Shown one piece after another: positions 54,235 through 63,419 of a stretch of DNA of 64,000 nucleotides (within the stretch, counting starts at the first letter, position 1; each line of letters starts with the position of its first letter). The notes beneath the pieces were generated by a model. It made no database searches. It was not told where the DNA came from and was given only the letters and a program-made list of their open reading frames with translations. The stretch is from Bradyrhizobium sp. AZCC 1721 (GTDB taxonomy: Bacteria; Pseudomonadota; Alphaproteobacteria; Rhizobiales; Xanthobacteraceae): the NCBI RefSeq assembly GCF_036924715.1, contig NZ_JAZHSB010000001.1:1231001-1295000 (forward strand). The letters run 5' to 3'. The position numbers were made by a program, and so were the translations under genes.

Positions 54235-55296
54235 ATGGCGACGACTGGGCTCGAAAGGCTTCTTGAAATCGAAGAAAAGCTTCGCAGAGGAGAAAGTCCA
54301 AACCCGGTTTCCGTAAGAAGCTTTCTGGCTTGGTTCGGAGCCCAGCGTCGCAGCTATTGGAATGTGTGGTCAATCCGCAAAGCGCTCGAAAAAGCGAAGC
54401 TTTTGACATCGCCCGACTTTGAGTCAGCATATGTCGACTCCGAGATTCGCTTTGAGCTATTGGACGATCAAGAAGCTGTTTCCGAAGTTGATGAACTTAT
54501 GAAAGCTGAAAGATCCTCCGCATCAGAGGTGGTGACCTCAATATTGCCAGCAGTTGCAGCGGATCCGACATATCGGATTAGTAAGTTGGCCGCGGCTAAC
54601 AATAAGCCTTTGAGCGTCAATCCTAACGCTTCGCTTAAGGAGGCTATTACTCTAATGATGGCAAATGATTTCTCCCAATTGCCAGTCATGACAAATGAGA
54701 GAGACACTAAAGGCACTATAAGTTGGCTATCAATCGGTACCAGGTCTGTGCTGGGTAACAGCCGGACTTTCGTTCGAGAAGCTATGGACGTTCATCATGA
54801 GATTCGCGCAGATGCATCAATGTTCCAGGCTATTCCAACTATTGTGCAGCACGGTTATGTCTTGGTTAGAGGCTCAGACAATAAGATAACGGGAATTGTC
54901 ACGGCGAGCGACTTGAGCCTTCAATTCCAGCAAGTCGCCGAGCCATTTTTGCTATTAAGCGAAATCGAGAATCACGTTCGAAGTTTGCTAAGTGGAAAAT
55001 TTAGTAAAGCTGATTTGGTCGCCGTTCGAGACCCGTCAGATAGTGGCAGGGAAATTGACGACGTTTCCGATCTTACCTTTGGAGAGTACCTGCGGCTCTT
55101 GGAGAATGAGCAGCGATGGGAAAAGCTTGGATTGAATCTAGACCGCAAGACGTTTTGCAATCATCTAGATCAGGTCCGAGTTATTCGTAATGATGTGATG
55201 CATTTTGATCCCGATGGCGTCCCTCAATCTGATCTCGAAAAACTGAGAGATTGCGCGAAGTTCCTCCAAACTTTACAGATAATTAAAGAGAGCTGA
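54235..55296 (+). CDS. CBS domain pair with C-terminal HEPN-like domain
   Basis: A 353-residue protein with much lower GC than all neighbours. Residues 1-75 are a helical region (SVRSFLAWFGAQRRSYWNVW). Two CBS motifs follow: about 110-165 (NPNASLKEAITLMMANDFSQ, LPVMTNE) and 180-230 (VREAMDVHHEIRADASMFQA, then GYVLVRGSDNKITGIVTASD). The C-terminal helices have ENEQRWEKLGLNLDRKTFCN and QVRVIRNDVMHFDPDG, where Arg318-Asn-x3-His323 matches the RNase motif R-x4-6-H of HEPN domains, Swt1-like. CBS domains bind adenosine nucleotides, so a nucleotide-gated RNase is plausible. It follows purD by 28 bases. No antitoxin is seen. Confidence 0.8.
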   Translation: MATTGLERLLEIEEKLRRGESPNPVSVRSFLAWFGAQRRSYWNVWSIRKALEKAKLLTSPDFESAYVDSEIRFELLDDQEAVSEVDELMKAERSSASEVVTSILPAVAADPTYRISKLAAANNKPLSVNPNASLKEAITLMMANDFSQLPVMTNERDTKGTISWLSIGTRSVLGNSRTFVREAMDVHHEIRADASMFQAIPTIVQHGYVLVRGSDNKITGIVTASDLSLQFQQVAEPFLLLSEIENHVRSLLSGKFSKADLVAVRDPSDSGREIDDVSDLTFGEYLRLLENEQRWEKLGLNLDRKTFCNHLDQVRVIRNDVMHFDPDGVPQSDLEKLRDCAKFLQTLQIIKES

Positions 55297-55379
55297 ACCG
55301 ACCAAGACTTCTGTTGAAGTGTGTATCGGCCCTGTTCGGACTCTCGTGTTTGACCCCGAGCGCCCGTCAATCTCTCAGA

Positions 55380-55417
55380 GAGGGGATGGATTGCCGGGTC
55401 AAGCCCGGCAATGACGC
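55380..55417. repeat. short palindrome, ATTGCCGGG family
   Basis: ATTGCCGGG and CCCGGCAAT around TCAAG, with GAGGGGATGG to its left. It is the reverse orientation of the hairpin at 1286-1308. It lies just beyond the AT-rich CBS-HEPN gene and ends 20 bases before the acyl-CoA dehydrogenase stop. Confidence 0.75.
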
Positions 55418-55436
55418 TTCTCAGATACTGGCGACG

Positions 55437-56669
55437 TCACAACAAATCCCCACCGGCCGCGCTTGCGGTGGTGCCGTGCTCGCGGAACGCCTTGATGACG
55501 TTCTTGCCGATCTTCCACTTGTGTACTTCGTCCGGACCGTCGACCAGCCGCTGCGAGCGCACCTGGGTGTACCATTTCGCCAGCGGCGTATCCTGGCTGA
55601 AGCCGAGCGCGCCGTGGAGCTGGATCGCCGTGTCGATCACCTTGTGCACCATGTGCGCATGGAAGATCTTTGCGATCGAGTTCTCCTGGCGGATGTCGAG
55701 GCCTTTTTCCGCCTTGTAGGCGATGTGCAGCAGCATCAGGCGGCCGATATAGAGTTCGCTGGCGCAATCGGCGAGCATGAACTGCACCGCCTGCCGGTCG
55801 GCGAGCAATTTACCGAAGGTCGAGCGCTTGGTGACATGGGCGACTGCCATGTCGAGCGCGCGTTGCGCCTTGGCGACGTTGTGCATGCCGTGGCGCAGGC
55901 GTCCATAGGCGAGGCGGTGCTGGCCCATGGCAAAGCCATTGCCTTCGCCGCCGAGCAGATTGTCGGCCGGCACCTTCAGATCCCTGATCTCGATCTCGGA
56001 GTGGCCGCCGTGCAGGATGTCGTCATGCGGCCCTTCGATCGCCATGTTGGCGACGTTGCGCTTGATCTTATAGCCGGGGTTCGGCAACTCCACGATGAAG
56101 GTGGAATACTGCTTGTGCCGCGGCGCGTTCGGATCGGTCTTGGCCATCACCAGCGCCATGTCGGCCACGCTGGCGGAGGAGGAAAACCACTTCTCGCCGT
56201 TCAGGACGTAGTTCTCGTTGCCGTCCTTGACTGCCGTGGTCTGCATGCCGGTGGCGTCGGCACCAGCGGCCTTTTCCGTCATCGAGAAGCAGATCCGCTT
56301 GTCGCCGTTGAGTAGGGGTTTAAGGAACTTCTCCTTCTGATATTCCGTGCCGTGGGCCAGGATCGTCATCATCGAGGCGTCGTCGGGACCTTGCGTGTTC
56401 ATCGACAGCGCACCCAGCATGCTCTCGCCGAGCTCCATCTGCACCAGCGCGTTGGCGAGCGGGCCGAGGCCCATGCCGCCATATTCCTTCGGCACCCACG
56501 GGCACCACAGGCCGCGCGCCCGGGCCTTGGTCCGTAGCGGGCCGAGTACTTCAGCGAGCGGCTTGGTGTCGAGTTCCTTCTCCGCAGGGATGCATTCCTC
56601 GTGCACCCATTTGCGGACCTTCTCGCGGATCGCCTTGGCCTCAGACGGGATTTCGAAATCGATCGACAT
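55437..56669 (-). CDS. acyl-CoA dehydrogenase
   Basis: A 410-residue FAD enzyme that makes an enoyl-CoA. The N-terminal helical domain includes [20 protein letters not shown], the middle domain [20 protein letters not shown] and [12 protein letters not shown], and the C-terminal domain [36 protein letters not shown] and [15 protein letters not shown]. It is of the ACAD10/11-like type, and the acyl substrate is unknown. The frame is open upstream to 57116, which overlaps the divergent dehalogenase gene; ATG 56669 begins [13 protein letters not shown] with GAGGAAACCAGCG upstream. It is a single gene here. Confidence 0.93.
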   Translation of the reverse strand: MSIDFEIPSEAKAIREKVRKWVHEECIPAEKELDTKPLAEVLGPLRTKARARGLWCPWVPKEYGGMGLGPLANALVQMELGESMLGALSMNTQGPDDASMMTILAHGTEYQKEKFLKPLLNGDKRICFSMTEKAAGADATGMQTTAVKDGNENYVLNGEKWFSSSASVADMALVMAKTDPNAPRHKQYSTFIVELPNPGYKIKRNVANMAIEGPHDDILHGGHSEIEIRDLKVPADNLLGGEGNGFAMGQHRLAYGRLRHGMHNVAKAQRALDMAVAHVTKRSTFGKLLADRQAVQFMLADCASELYIGRLMLLHIAYKAEKGLDIRQENSIAKIFHAHMVHKVIDTAIQLHGALGFSQDTPLAKWYTQVRSQRLVDGPDEVHKWKIGKNVIKAFREHGTTASAAGGDLL

Positions 56670-56789
56670 CGCTGGTTTCCTCGCGTCTTGTTGTTGGTCG
56701 GACTTGAGGGATGGCATAAACCTGCGGTCTGCCAGCGGCAACGGCAAACAAAGTTTGAAGCAAGTGCTGCAGCCCACGAAGGAGCGCCC

Positions 56790-57695
56790 ATGCCCGATCT
56801 TGCCGATCTGTTTCCCGGATACGCGGCCGAATGGATCAACACCTCGTCGGGCCGCATCTTTGCCCGTGTCGGCGGCAACGGCCCGCCGCTTTTGCTGCTG
56901 CACGGGTTTTCGTCGACGCATGTGATGTGGCACCAAGTCGCGCCGCAGCTCGCGGACCAGTTCACGCTGATCATCGCTGACCTGCCGGGCTATGGCTGGT
57001 CGGACATGCCCCGCAGCGATGAGAACCATACGCCCTACACCAAGCGCGCGATGGCGCAGGCGATGGTGGAGGCGATGGAGCAACTCGGCCACGTGCATTT
57101 CGCGCTCGCCGGACACGACCGCGGCGGCCGCGTGTCATACCGGCTGGCGCTCGATCATCCCGGCCGGTTGTCGAAGCTCGCGGTGCTCGATATCGCGCCG
57201 ACCTATGACTATTGGGAGAAGCTGAACCGGCTTTCGGCGCTGAAGATCTACCACTGGGCGTTTCTGGCGCAGCCCTATCCGCTGCCGGAAACGCTGATCG
57301 CCAACAACGGAGAATTCTTCCTCAGGTACAAGATGGCCAGCCAGACCAAATCGAAGACGCTTGACGCGATTGATCCGCGCGCGCTGGAACATTATCTCGC
57401 GCCATTCCGCGATCCCGCCCGCGTGCATGCGATGTGCGAGGACTACCGCGCCGGTGCCTATGCCGACTATGAGATCGACAAGGCCGATTTCGAGGCCGGA
57501 AAGAAGATCACGGTCCCGATGCTGGCGCTGTGGGGCGATGCCGGCGTCGCGCCTGCTGCAACGACGCCGCTCGATGCGTGGAAGAAATGGGCTACGAACG
57601 TGGAAGGTGCGCCGGTGGACTCGGGGCATTTTCTGGCGGAGGAGAATCCGGACGTGACGGCGAAATTGTTAAAAGAATTCTTCATGGCACCATGA
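56790..57695 (+). CDS. fluoroacetate/haloacetate dehalogenase (alpha/beta hydrolase)
   Basis: A 301-residue hydrolase that matches the fluoroacetate dehalogenase of Rhodopseudomonas palustris residue for residue at the active site, in the numbering I recall: nucleophile Asp110, carboxylate-binding Arg111 and Arg114 ([11 protein letters not shown]), Asp134, His155 and Trp156 (IYHWAF), Tyr219 and His280 ([11 protein letters not shown]). The oxyanion segment is [15 protein letters not shown]. It should replace halide by hydroxyl in haloacetates, perhaps including the C-F bond. ATG 56790 has AAGGAGCGCCC ahead. It is divergent from the acyl-CoA dehydrogenase gene. Activity on fluoride is predicted only. 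Confidence 0.9.
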   Translation: MPDLADLFPGYAAEWINTSSGRIFARVGGNGPPLLLLHGFSSTHVMWHQVAPQLADQFTLIIADLPGYGWSDMPRSDENHTPYTKRAMAQAMVEAMEQLGHVHFALAGHDRGGRVSYRLALDHPGRLSKLAVLDIAPTYDYWEKLNRLSALKIYHWAFLAQPYPLPETLIANNGEFFLRYKMASQTKSKTLDAIDPRALEHYLAPFRDPARVHAMCEDYRAGAYADYEIDKADFEAGKKITVPMLALWGDAGVAPAATTPLDAWKKWATNVEGAPVDSGHFLAEENPDVTAKLLKEFFMAP

Positions 57696-57714
57696 GTTGG
57701 CGCGGACCTCTCCT

Positions 57715-57800
57715 ACGTCATTGCGAGGAGCGGAGCGACGAAGCAATCCATCCGTCCGTTATGTCGCGGCGTGGATTGCTTCGCTTCGCTCGCAATGACG
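57715..57800. repeat. palindromic repeat between the dehalogenase and tadA genes
   Basis: CGTCATTGCGAG at the left faces CTCGCAATGACG at the right, with inner arms GAAGCAATCCA and TGGATTGCTTC and small hairpins CGGAGCG. It is a common type of rhizobial intergenic palindrome. It ends six bases before the tadA stop and may terminate both converging genes. Confidence 0.88.
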
Positions 57801-57806
57801 GCGGGG

Positions 57807-58253
57807 CTACCGTCTCACCTTGAAGAACTCCTTGAGCAGCGCTGCCGCCTCTGTCTCTCCCACAGCCGAGTAAACCTCCGGCACGTGATGGCAGGTCGGC
57901 TGCGCGAAGAACCGCACGCCGGAATCCACCGCGCCGCCCTTGGGATCGGCGGCGCCGTAATAGAGCCGCCGGATCCGCGCAAACGAGATCGCGCCGGCGC
58001 ACATCGTGCAGGGCTCCAGCGTGACGTAGAGGTCGCAATCGACCAGCCGCTCGGTCCCGATGACCTCCGCCGCCTGCCGGATCGCCAATATTTCGGCGTG
58101 CGCGGTCGGATCGCGGTCGGTCAGCGTCCGGTTGCCGGCGGTGGCGATCACCTCGTAATCCCGCACGATCACGCAGCCGATCGGAACTTCGCCGGCCTTT
58201 CCGGCGTTTTCGGCCGTTTTTAGCGCCAAATCCATGAAAGAAGGGGCAGTCAT
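57807..58253 (-). CDS. tadA: tRNA-specific adenosine deaminase TadA
   Basis: A 148-residue zinc deaminase that turns A34 of tRNA-Arg(ACG) into inosine. The zinc site is His52 with Glu54 (TAHAEILAIRQA) and Cys82 and Cys85 (PCTMCAGAI). VPIGCVIVRDYEVI and YYGAADPKGGAVDSG are typical. ATG 58253 starts MTAPSFMDLALK, as in relatives; ATG 58265 is an alternative with AGCAGG ahead and adds four residues. It is adjacent and divergent to the pseudouridine synthase gene. A general nucleoside deaminase is a less likely alternative. Confidence 0.92.
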   Translation of the reverse strand: MTAPSFMDLALKTAENAGKAGEVPIGCVIVRDYEVIATAGNRTLTDRDPTAHAEILAIRQAAEVIGTERLVDCDLYVTLEPCTMCAGAISFARIRRLYYGAADPKGGAVDSGVRFFAQPTCHHVPEVYSAVGETEAAALLKEFFKVRR

Positions 58254-58418
58254 GCCTCGTATCATTGGAATAAACCTGCTATGAGGGCCGCCTTCAGCAA
58301 ACGTGGATGCCGGTTTTGCGTGAGAATGCGCCTTGAGCGAAGTGCGCGCGCGTTATCGCTATGACAGCCCATCCTGATCCGCCTGATGGCCATTTTATTC
58401 GGACCCAAGAGAACATTC

Positions 58419-60401
58419 ATGCCCCGCGATAACGACAAAAACAACGATTCCCGCGGCCGGCGGGACCGTCCCGGGGGCGGCCAGGGCCGCGCCGGCGGAG
58501 GCAAGGGCCGCTCGGGAGCGGCGCGGGGGCCTGAGAAGAAGTTTGCCAAGCGCGGCTTTGGCGCCCGGGATGGCGACGAGCGCGGCGGTGAGCGGCGTCC
58601 CTATGCCGGGAAGTCCGAAGGGGCAAAATCGTTCGGCAAGAAGCCTTACGCCGGCAAGCGGGAAGGTGCTTCGTTCCGCCGCGACGACGACCGTCCGCCG
58701 CGCCGGGATTTTGGCGATCGGCCTCGGGCAAGATTTGACCGGGAGGATCGTTCCGGCGGTGATCGCCCCGAGCGGGGGCCGCGCAAGGATTTTCGCGCGC
58801 GGGACGATCGCGATGGCGACAAGCGTTCGTTCAAACCGCGTGGCGATCGGGGGAGCTATGCTCGCGACGAGCGTCCCGCGCGTCGCGAGCGCGAAGAGGG
58901 CCGTCCGGCCGGGCGTTTTCAGGACAGGAAATTCGGCGATAAGCGGCCTTACACGCCGCGCGGAGAAGGTTTCCGCAAAGACGGCGACCGTCCGCGTGGC
59001 GATCGGCCCTATGGTGATCGTGCGCCGCGCGATGGCGAGAAGCGATTTTCGCGCAGTCCACGCAAGGATTTTGGCGATCGTCCCGAACGCGGTGAGGACA
59101 AGCCTTGGCAAAGGCGTGATGATCGTGGTGGCGGCGAACGCCCACGGTTTTCGCGCTCGCGCGAGGACCGGCCGAAGTTCGATCGTCCGCGCGAGCGCGG
59201 CGATCGAGACCGTGACAGGGAGCGGCCGGCAGGCCGCACCGAGTGGCAGGAGCATCCGCGCAGCGAGGGACGCTTTCGCGACCGGCCGCGCCGCGACAAC
59301 GAGGACGACGGCAAGATCTTCGCAAAGCGCCCGGCCTTCGGCGGCCGTGGCGCGTATCGCGAGCGCCCGACCGATGTCGACAAGCGCGCGCCGCGCGCGG
59401 AGCCGAAGCCGAAGAAGGCCGGAGAGCGGATCGCCAAGGTGGTCGCCCGCGCGGGCCTGGCCTCGCGCCGCGATGCCGAGGAATGGATCACGCAAGGCCG
59501 CGTCACCGTCAACGGCCGCGTCATCAATTCGCCGGCGCTCGACGTCACCGCCAATGACGTGATCGCCGTCGATGGCAAGGTGTTGCCGCCGCGCGAGCGC
59601 ACGCGACTGTTCATGTATCACAAGCCGCGCGGGCTGATGACCACGCATGCCGATCCCGAAGGGCGGCCGACCGTGTTCGACAATCTGCCGGAAGGCCTGC
59701 CGCGGCTGATCTCGGTCGGCCGGCTCGATTTCAACACCGAGGGCCTGCTGCTGCTGACCAATGACGGCGGACTCGCGCGTGCGCTCGAACTGCCCGACAC
59801 CGGCTGGCTCAGGCGTTATCGCGTGCGCGCTCACGGCGAGGTCACGCAGGCGCAGCTCGATGAACTGAAAAAAGGCGTCGAAGTCGACGGCGTCAAGTAC
59901 GGCTCGATCGATGCAACGCTGGAGCGCGACCAGGGCGCCAACGTCTGGCTGGTGTTCGCGATCCGCGAAGGCAAGAACCGCGAGGTCCGCAACGTCATGG
60001 CGCATCTCGGCCTCGAGGTGAACCGCCTGATCCGCGTCTCCTACGGACCGTTCCAGCTCGGCGAACTGGCCGAGGGCCAGGTCGAGGAGGTCAAGACCCG
60101 TGTGCTGCGCGAGCAGCTCGGCGAGAAGATCGCTGCACTCGCGGGCGCGGATTTCAACCGGCCGATGCCGGGCGAGAAATCCGATAGTGAGGACGACGCA
60201 GCGCGCGGCAAGAAGCCGTTCAAGCCGGCGGGCAAGAGCGCGCTGATCGCCGACCGCAAGGGCCGCCGCGTGCTGGTGCAGCGCACCGGCAGCGAGGAAG
60301 CCCGCGCGCGCAACGAGGACGAGGCCAACGGCTACGGCCCGCCGCGCCGCCCGCGACGCGGCTATCACGGCAAGCGCGACCTGAAGCCGCGGGACGAGTA
60401 G
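58419..60401 (+). CDS. rluB: 23S rRNA pseudouridine synthase RluB-like with long basic N-terminal extension
   Basis: A 660-residue protein. The first 330 residues are low-complexity, rich in Arg, Asp and Gly (RRDRPGGGQGRAGGGKGRSG; DRPRGDRPYGDRAPRDGEKR), a probably disordered RNA-binding region. An S4 domain follows (ERIAKVVARAGLASRRDAEE), then the RsuA/RluB catalytic domain with the Asp in VGRLDFNTEGLLLLTNDG, and REGKNREVRNVMAHLGLEVN. A basic tail ends RRGYHGKRDLKPRDE. The enzyme makes pseudouridine in 23S rRNA. ATG 58419 has CCAAGAGAACATTC before it; 58386 is possible. RsmD follows. Confidence 0.92.
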   Translation: MPRDNDKNNDSRGRRDRPGGGQGRAGGGKGRSGAARGPEKKFAKRGFGARDGDERGGERRPYAGKSEGAKSFGKKPYAGKREGASFRRDDDRPPRRDFGDRPRARFDREDRSGGDRPERGPRKDFRARDDRDGDKRSFKPRGDRGSYARDERPARREREEGRPAGRFQDRKFGDKRPYTPRGEGFRKDGDRPRGDRPYGDRAPRDGEKRFSRSPRKDFGDRPERGEDKPWQRRDDRGGGERPRFSRSREDRPKFDRPRERGDRDRDRERPAGRTEWQEHPRSEGRFRDRPRRDNEDDGKIFAKRPAFGGRGAYRERPTDVDKRAPRAEPKPKKAGERIAKVVARAGLASRRDAEEWITQGRVTVNGRVINSPALDVTANDVIAVDGKVLPPRERTRLFMYHKPRGLMTTHADPEGRPTVFDNLPEGLPRLISVGRLDFNTEGLLLLTNDGGLARALELPDTGWLRRYRVRAHGEVTQAQLDELKKGVEVDGVKYGSIDATLERDQGANVWLVFAIREGKNREVRNVMAHLGLEVNRLIRVSYGPFQLGELAEGQVEEVKTRVLREQLGEKIAALAGADFNRPMPGEKSDSEDDAARGKKPFKPAGKSALIADRKGRRVLVQRTGSEEARARNEDEANGYGPPRRPRRGYHGKRDLKPRDE

Positions 60402-60455
60402 GGACGCCAGATGAGTGTCGCGCTTCCTTTGGTCTCTGCCCCGGCGGATACTGCG

Positions 60456-60560
60456 TTCCCTCCCCCCTTGCGGGGGAGGGCTAGGGAGAGGGGTATCCCA
60501 CGGGAAGTCTGCCCGTGTGGCACCCCCTTCCCCAACCCTTCCCCGCAAGGGGGAAGGGAG
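60456..60560. repeat. palindromic repeat, CTCCCTCCCC...GGGGAAGGGAG family
   Basis: CTCCCTCCCCCCTTGCGGGG at the left and CCTTCCCCGCAAGGGGGAAG at the right make the outer arms, each with its own hairpin CCCCTTGCGGGG. The inner arms are AGGGAGAGGGGTATCCCACG and CGTGTGGCACCCCCTTCCCC. It shares its core with the 64-bp-arm palindrome at 14457. It fills the space between rluB and rsmD and ends 20 bases before the rsmD start. Confidence 0.85.
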
Positions 60561-60580
60561 CACAGCCGGGCCGCACGTTG

Positions 60581-61135
60581 ATGCGTGTCGTCGGCGGACG
60601 ATTGAAGGGCCGTAATATCGCCTCGCCCTCCTCCCGGGACATTCGCCCGACGGCGGATCGCCTGCGCGAGTCCGTGTTCAACATCCTGATCCACGCCTAC
60701 GACGATCCGATTCAAGGCGCGCGCGTGCTCGACCTGTTCGCCGGTACCGGCGCGCTCGGCATCGAGGCGGTGTCGCGCGGCGCCAGCTTCACGCTGTTCG
60801 TCGACAACGGCGCCGAAGCGCGCGCGCTGTTGCGCAACAATGTCGAGGCGCTGGGGCTCGGCGGCGTGACAAAAGTCTATCGCCGCGACGCCGCCAATCT
60901 CGGCCCGGCGCATCCGGTCGAGCCGTTCTCGCTGGTGTTTCTCGATCCGCCTTATGGCAAGGGGCTAGCGGAGAAGGCGCTGGTCTCGCTGCGCGGCGGC
61001 GGCTGGCTGACGGCGGGGGCGCTGCTGGTCGTGGAGGAATCGAAGGATGCGGCGTTCGCAGCGCCCGAGGGCTTCGAGGAGCTCGAGCGGCGGGCGTATG
61101 ACGATACGGAGTTCGTGTTTTTGCGGAGCAGATGA
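60581..61135 (+). CDS. rsmD: 16S rRNA (guanine(966)-N(2))-methyltransferase RsmD
   Basis: A 184-residue SAM-dependent methyltransferase acting on G966 of 16S rRNA. It begins MRVVGGRLKGRNIASPSSRD, then RPTADRLRESVFNIL. The SAM loop is VLDLFAGTGALGIEAVSRGA and the catalytic motif LVFLDPPYGKG. The frame is open upstream through the repeat, but ATG 60581 begins the family N-terminus. It follows rluB, and a palindromic repeat lies at each end of the gene. Confidence 0.95.
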   Translation: MRVVGGRLKGRNIASPSSRDIRPTADRLRESVFNILIHAYDDPIQGARVLDLFAGTGALGIEAVSRGASFTLFVDNGAEARALLRNNVEALGLGGVTKVYRRDAANLGPAHPVEPFSLVFLDPPYGKGLAEKALVSLRGGGWLTAGALLVVEESKDAAFAAPEGFEELERRAYDDTEFVFLRSR

Positions 61136-61160
61136 CCGCGCTGCTTCCGTAACCACAACT

Positions 61161-61285
61161 GTCGTCGTCCGCACACCTGACCGGGCGATCCAGTACGCCG
61201 CGGCTTCTCGGCTCTATTGTTGGTGTCTCTGGAATACTGGATCGCCCGCCCCAGTGCGCAATTGCGCACAAGGCGGGCGACGACA
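61161..61285. repeat. palindromic repeat between rsmD and mutL
   Basis: TGTCGTCGTCCGC at the left and GGCGGGCGACGACA at the right form the outer arms; GGGCGATCCAGTA (61183-61195) and TACTGGATCGCCC (61235-61247) are exact complements. A tRNA-like look was checked and not confirmed. It ends 25 bases before the mutL stop. Confidence 0.85.
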
Positions 61286-61309
61286 TTTGAATGTGCGGAA
61301 GCGCTACTC

Positions 61310-63115
61310 CTAACGCCGCCCGAACAGCTTCTCGATATCGCTCAACTTCAACTCCACATAGGTCGGGCGGCCGTGGTTGCACTGGCCGGAATTCGGCGTG
61401 TCTTCCATCTCGCGCAGAAGCGCGTTCATCTCTTCGGGCTTGAGGCGTCTGCCGGCGCGGACCGAGCCGTGGCAGGCCATGGTGGCGGCGACATGCATCA
61501 GGCGGCGCTCCAGCGGCAGCGCCTCGTCCCATTCGGCCATGTGCTCGGCGAGATCGCGCAGCAACCCTGCGGCATTCGCCTTGCCGAGCAGCGACGGTGT
61601 CTCGCGCACCGCCACCGCGCCGGGGCCGAAGGATTCGATCGCAAGTCCGAAGGAGGCGAGTTCCTCGGCGCGCGCCAGCAGCTTCTCGACGGTCGCCTCA
61701 TCGAGCTCGACGATTTCGGGGATCAGCAGAATCTGCCGCTGCACGCCGTTCTTCGCCAGCGACGCCTTCAGCTTCTCGTAGACAATGCGTTCATGGGCGG
61801 CGTGCTGATCCACGACGATCAGGCCGTCGCGGGTCTGCGAGACGATATAGGTCTCGTGGATTTGCGTCCGGGCCGCGCCGAGCGGTCGGTCGAGCAGGTC
61901 GGCAAAGGGCTGCGCCTCGAAGCGCACGTCGGCGGTCGGCGCGCCGACATCGAACGCGGCTTGCCCGGCTTCGGCGAGCGCCGTTGCCGCCGCGCCTTCG
62001 AACGAAGGCCTGACCGGATAGGCCGGCGAACTCCGCCAGTCCCAGTTGGTCGGGCGCGCCGCAAAGGACGGACGAAACGCCGACAGCGCCGCACCGTCGG
62101 TATTGGCAGCGGTGCGCCGGCCCTCGCGGGCGAGGCCATCCTTGAGCGCATGCACGATCAGCGCACGAACAAGCCCGGCGTTGCGAAACCGCACCTCGGT
62201 CTTGGCCGGATGCACGTTGGCGTCGACCTCCTGCGGCGCCAGCGTCACGAACAGCGCGACGACCGGATGCCGGTCGCGCGGCAGATAGTCGGAATAGGCC
62301 GCGCGCACCGCGCCGAGGATGAGCTTGTCGCGGACCGGGCGGCCGTTGACGAACAGATATTGCCCGAGCGCATTGGCGCGGGTCAGCGAGGGGGCGGCGG
62401 CAAAGCCCTCGACCACGACGCCTTCGCGCTCGGAGCGCACTTCAATGGCGCAAGAACGGAAATCGTGACCCAAGATGTCGCCGAGCCGCGTCAGCCGGCC
62501 CGCAGCACCCGGCAGCGCCGCGGCCCAGGTCACCGGCGCGCGTTCCTCGCCGGCCAAGGTGAAAGCGATGTCGGGCCGCGCCATCGCGAGGCGCCGCACC
62601 ACTTCGCGGATCGCCTCGGCCTCGGTGCGGTCGGTCTTGAGGAATTTCAGCCGGGCGGGCGTTGCATAAAAGAGATCGCTGACCTCGACGCGGGTGCCTT
62701 GCGACAGCGCGGCCGGCATGATCTGCGATTTCAGGCCGCCTTCGACCGACAGCGACCAGGCATGCGGTTCGCTGGCGTGGCGCGTGGTGATACCGAGCTT
62801 CGCTACGGCGCCGATCGAGGGCAGGGCCTCGCCGCGAAAGCCCAGCGTTCGAATGCGTAACAGATCCTCATCATCGAGCTTCGAGGTGGCGTGACGGTCG
62901 ACGGCGAGTGCGAGATCGCCATGAGTCATTCCGCTGCCGTCATCGATGATGCCGATCCGCCGCCTGCCGCCGCCATCGGTGAAAATGTCGACGCGGCTGG
63001 CGCTGGCGTCGATGGCGTTTTCGACCAGTTCCTTCACCACGCTCGCGGGACGCTCGACCACTTCGCCGGCGGCGATGCGGTTGACGACCTGTTCGGGAAG
63101 CTGGCGGACGGGCAT
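61310..63115 (-). CDS. mutL: DNA mismatch repair endonuclease MutL
   Basis: A 601-residue MutL. The GHKL ATPase is at the N-terminus: VVKELVENAIDASASRVDIF, RIGIIDDGSGMTHGDL and TLGFRGEALPSIGAVAKL. A Pro/Ala-rich linker covers about 330-400. The C-terminal dimerisation domain holds the metal-binding endonuclease motif DQHA-x2-E-x4-E (VVDQHAAHERIVYEKL, about residue 436), plus ACHGSVRAG and QCNHGRPTYVEL. This is the nicking type of MutL, found in bacteria without MutH. ATG 63115 starts MPVRQLPEQVVNRIAAGEVV. It converges with rsmD. Confidence 0.97.
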   Translation of the reverse strand: MPVRQLPEQVVNRIAAGEVVERPASVVKELVENAIDASASRVDIFTDGGGRRRIGIIDDGSGMTHGDLALAVDRHATSKLDDEDLLRIRTLGFRGEALPSIGAVAKLGITTRHASEPHAWSLSVEGGLKSQIMPAALSQGTRVEVSDLFYATPARLKFLKTDRTEAEAIREVVRRLAMARPDIAFTLAGEERAPVTWAAALPGAAGRLTRLGDILGHDFRSCAIEVRSEREGVVVEGFAAAPSLTRANALGQYLFVNGRPVRDKLILGAVRAAYSDYLPRDRHPVVALFVTLAPQEVDANVHPAKTEVRFRNAGLVRALIVHALKDGLAREGRRTAANTDGAALSAFRPSFAARPTNWDWRSSPAYPVRPSFEGAAATALAEAGQAAFDVGAPTADVRFEAQPFADLLDRPLGAARTQIHETYIVSQTRDGLIVVDQHAAHERIVYEKLKASLAKNGVQRQILLIPEIVELDEATVEKLLARAEELASFGLAIESFGPGAVAVRETPSLLGKANAAGLLRDLAEHMAEWDEALPLERRLMHVAATMACHGSVRAGRRLKPEEMNALLREMEDTPNSGQCNHGRPTYVELKLSDIEKLFGRR

Positions 63116-63419
63116 GAGGTCTCAGATCGATTCGAGGCTGGACGACGATTTTACGCGGCTACCGAGTCAAATGCATGTGTTCAAAATATTTTTACGGAAC
63201 TTTCCGGATGCTGCGGAGGCGCCGAATATGCGGTCTGCATGTGGCCAAGGATTCGCAAAATGACCTCGAAATCCCTGCACGATCACCACATCGCGCGGCT
63301 TGCATGGCGAGCGCACCGTTCGCGGATAACGACTGATCCGGCGATGAACATGTTCGGGTTGTGAACGGTGCCTGAAGAAACCGAACTGTTTGTCGTTCGA
63401 CAAAACCTTGGAGAAATGG
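63116..63419. other. divergent intergenic region upstream of mutL
   Basis: About 300 bases, with no clear gene. AT-rich words such as TTCAAAATATTTTTACGG near 63180-63197 could be promoter parts for either direction. No terminator or known RNA is seen. Confidence 0.4.

Noticed and set aside
58395..60563. 722-codon open frame on the minus strand opposite the pseudouridine synthase gene
   Set aside because: It is the antisense shadow of a GC-rich, Arg/Asp-biased gene. Its translation has no domain that I recognise, and the plus-strand protein is clearly RluB-like.
61161..61285. Possible tRNA gene between rsmD and mutL
   Set aside because: The arms form a long palindrome and not a cloverleaf; no T-loop GTTCRA and no anticodon stem fit.
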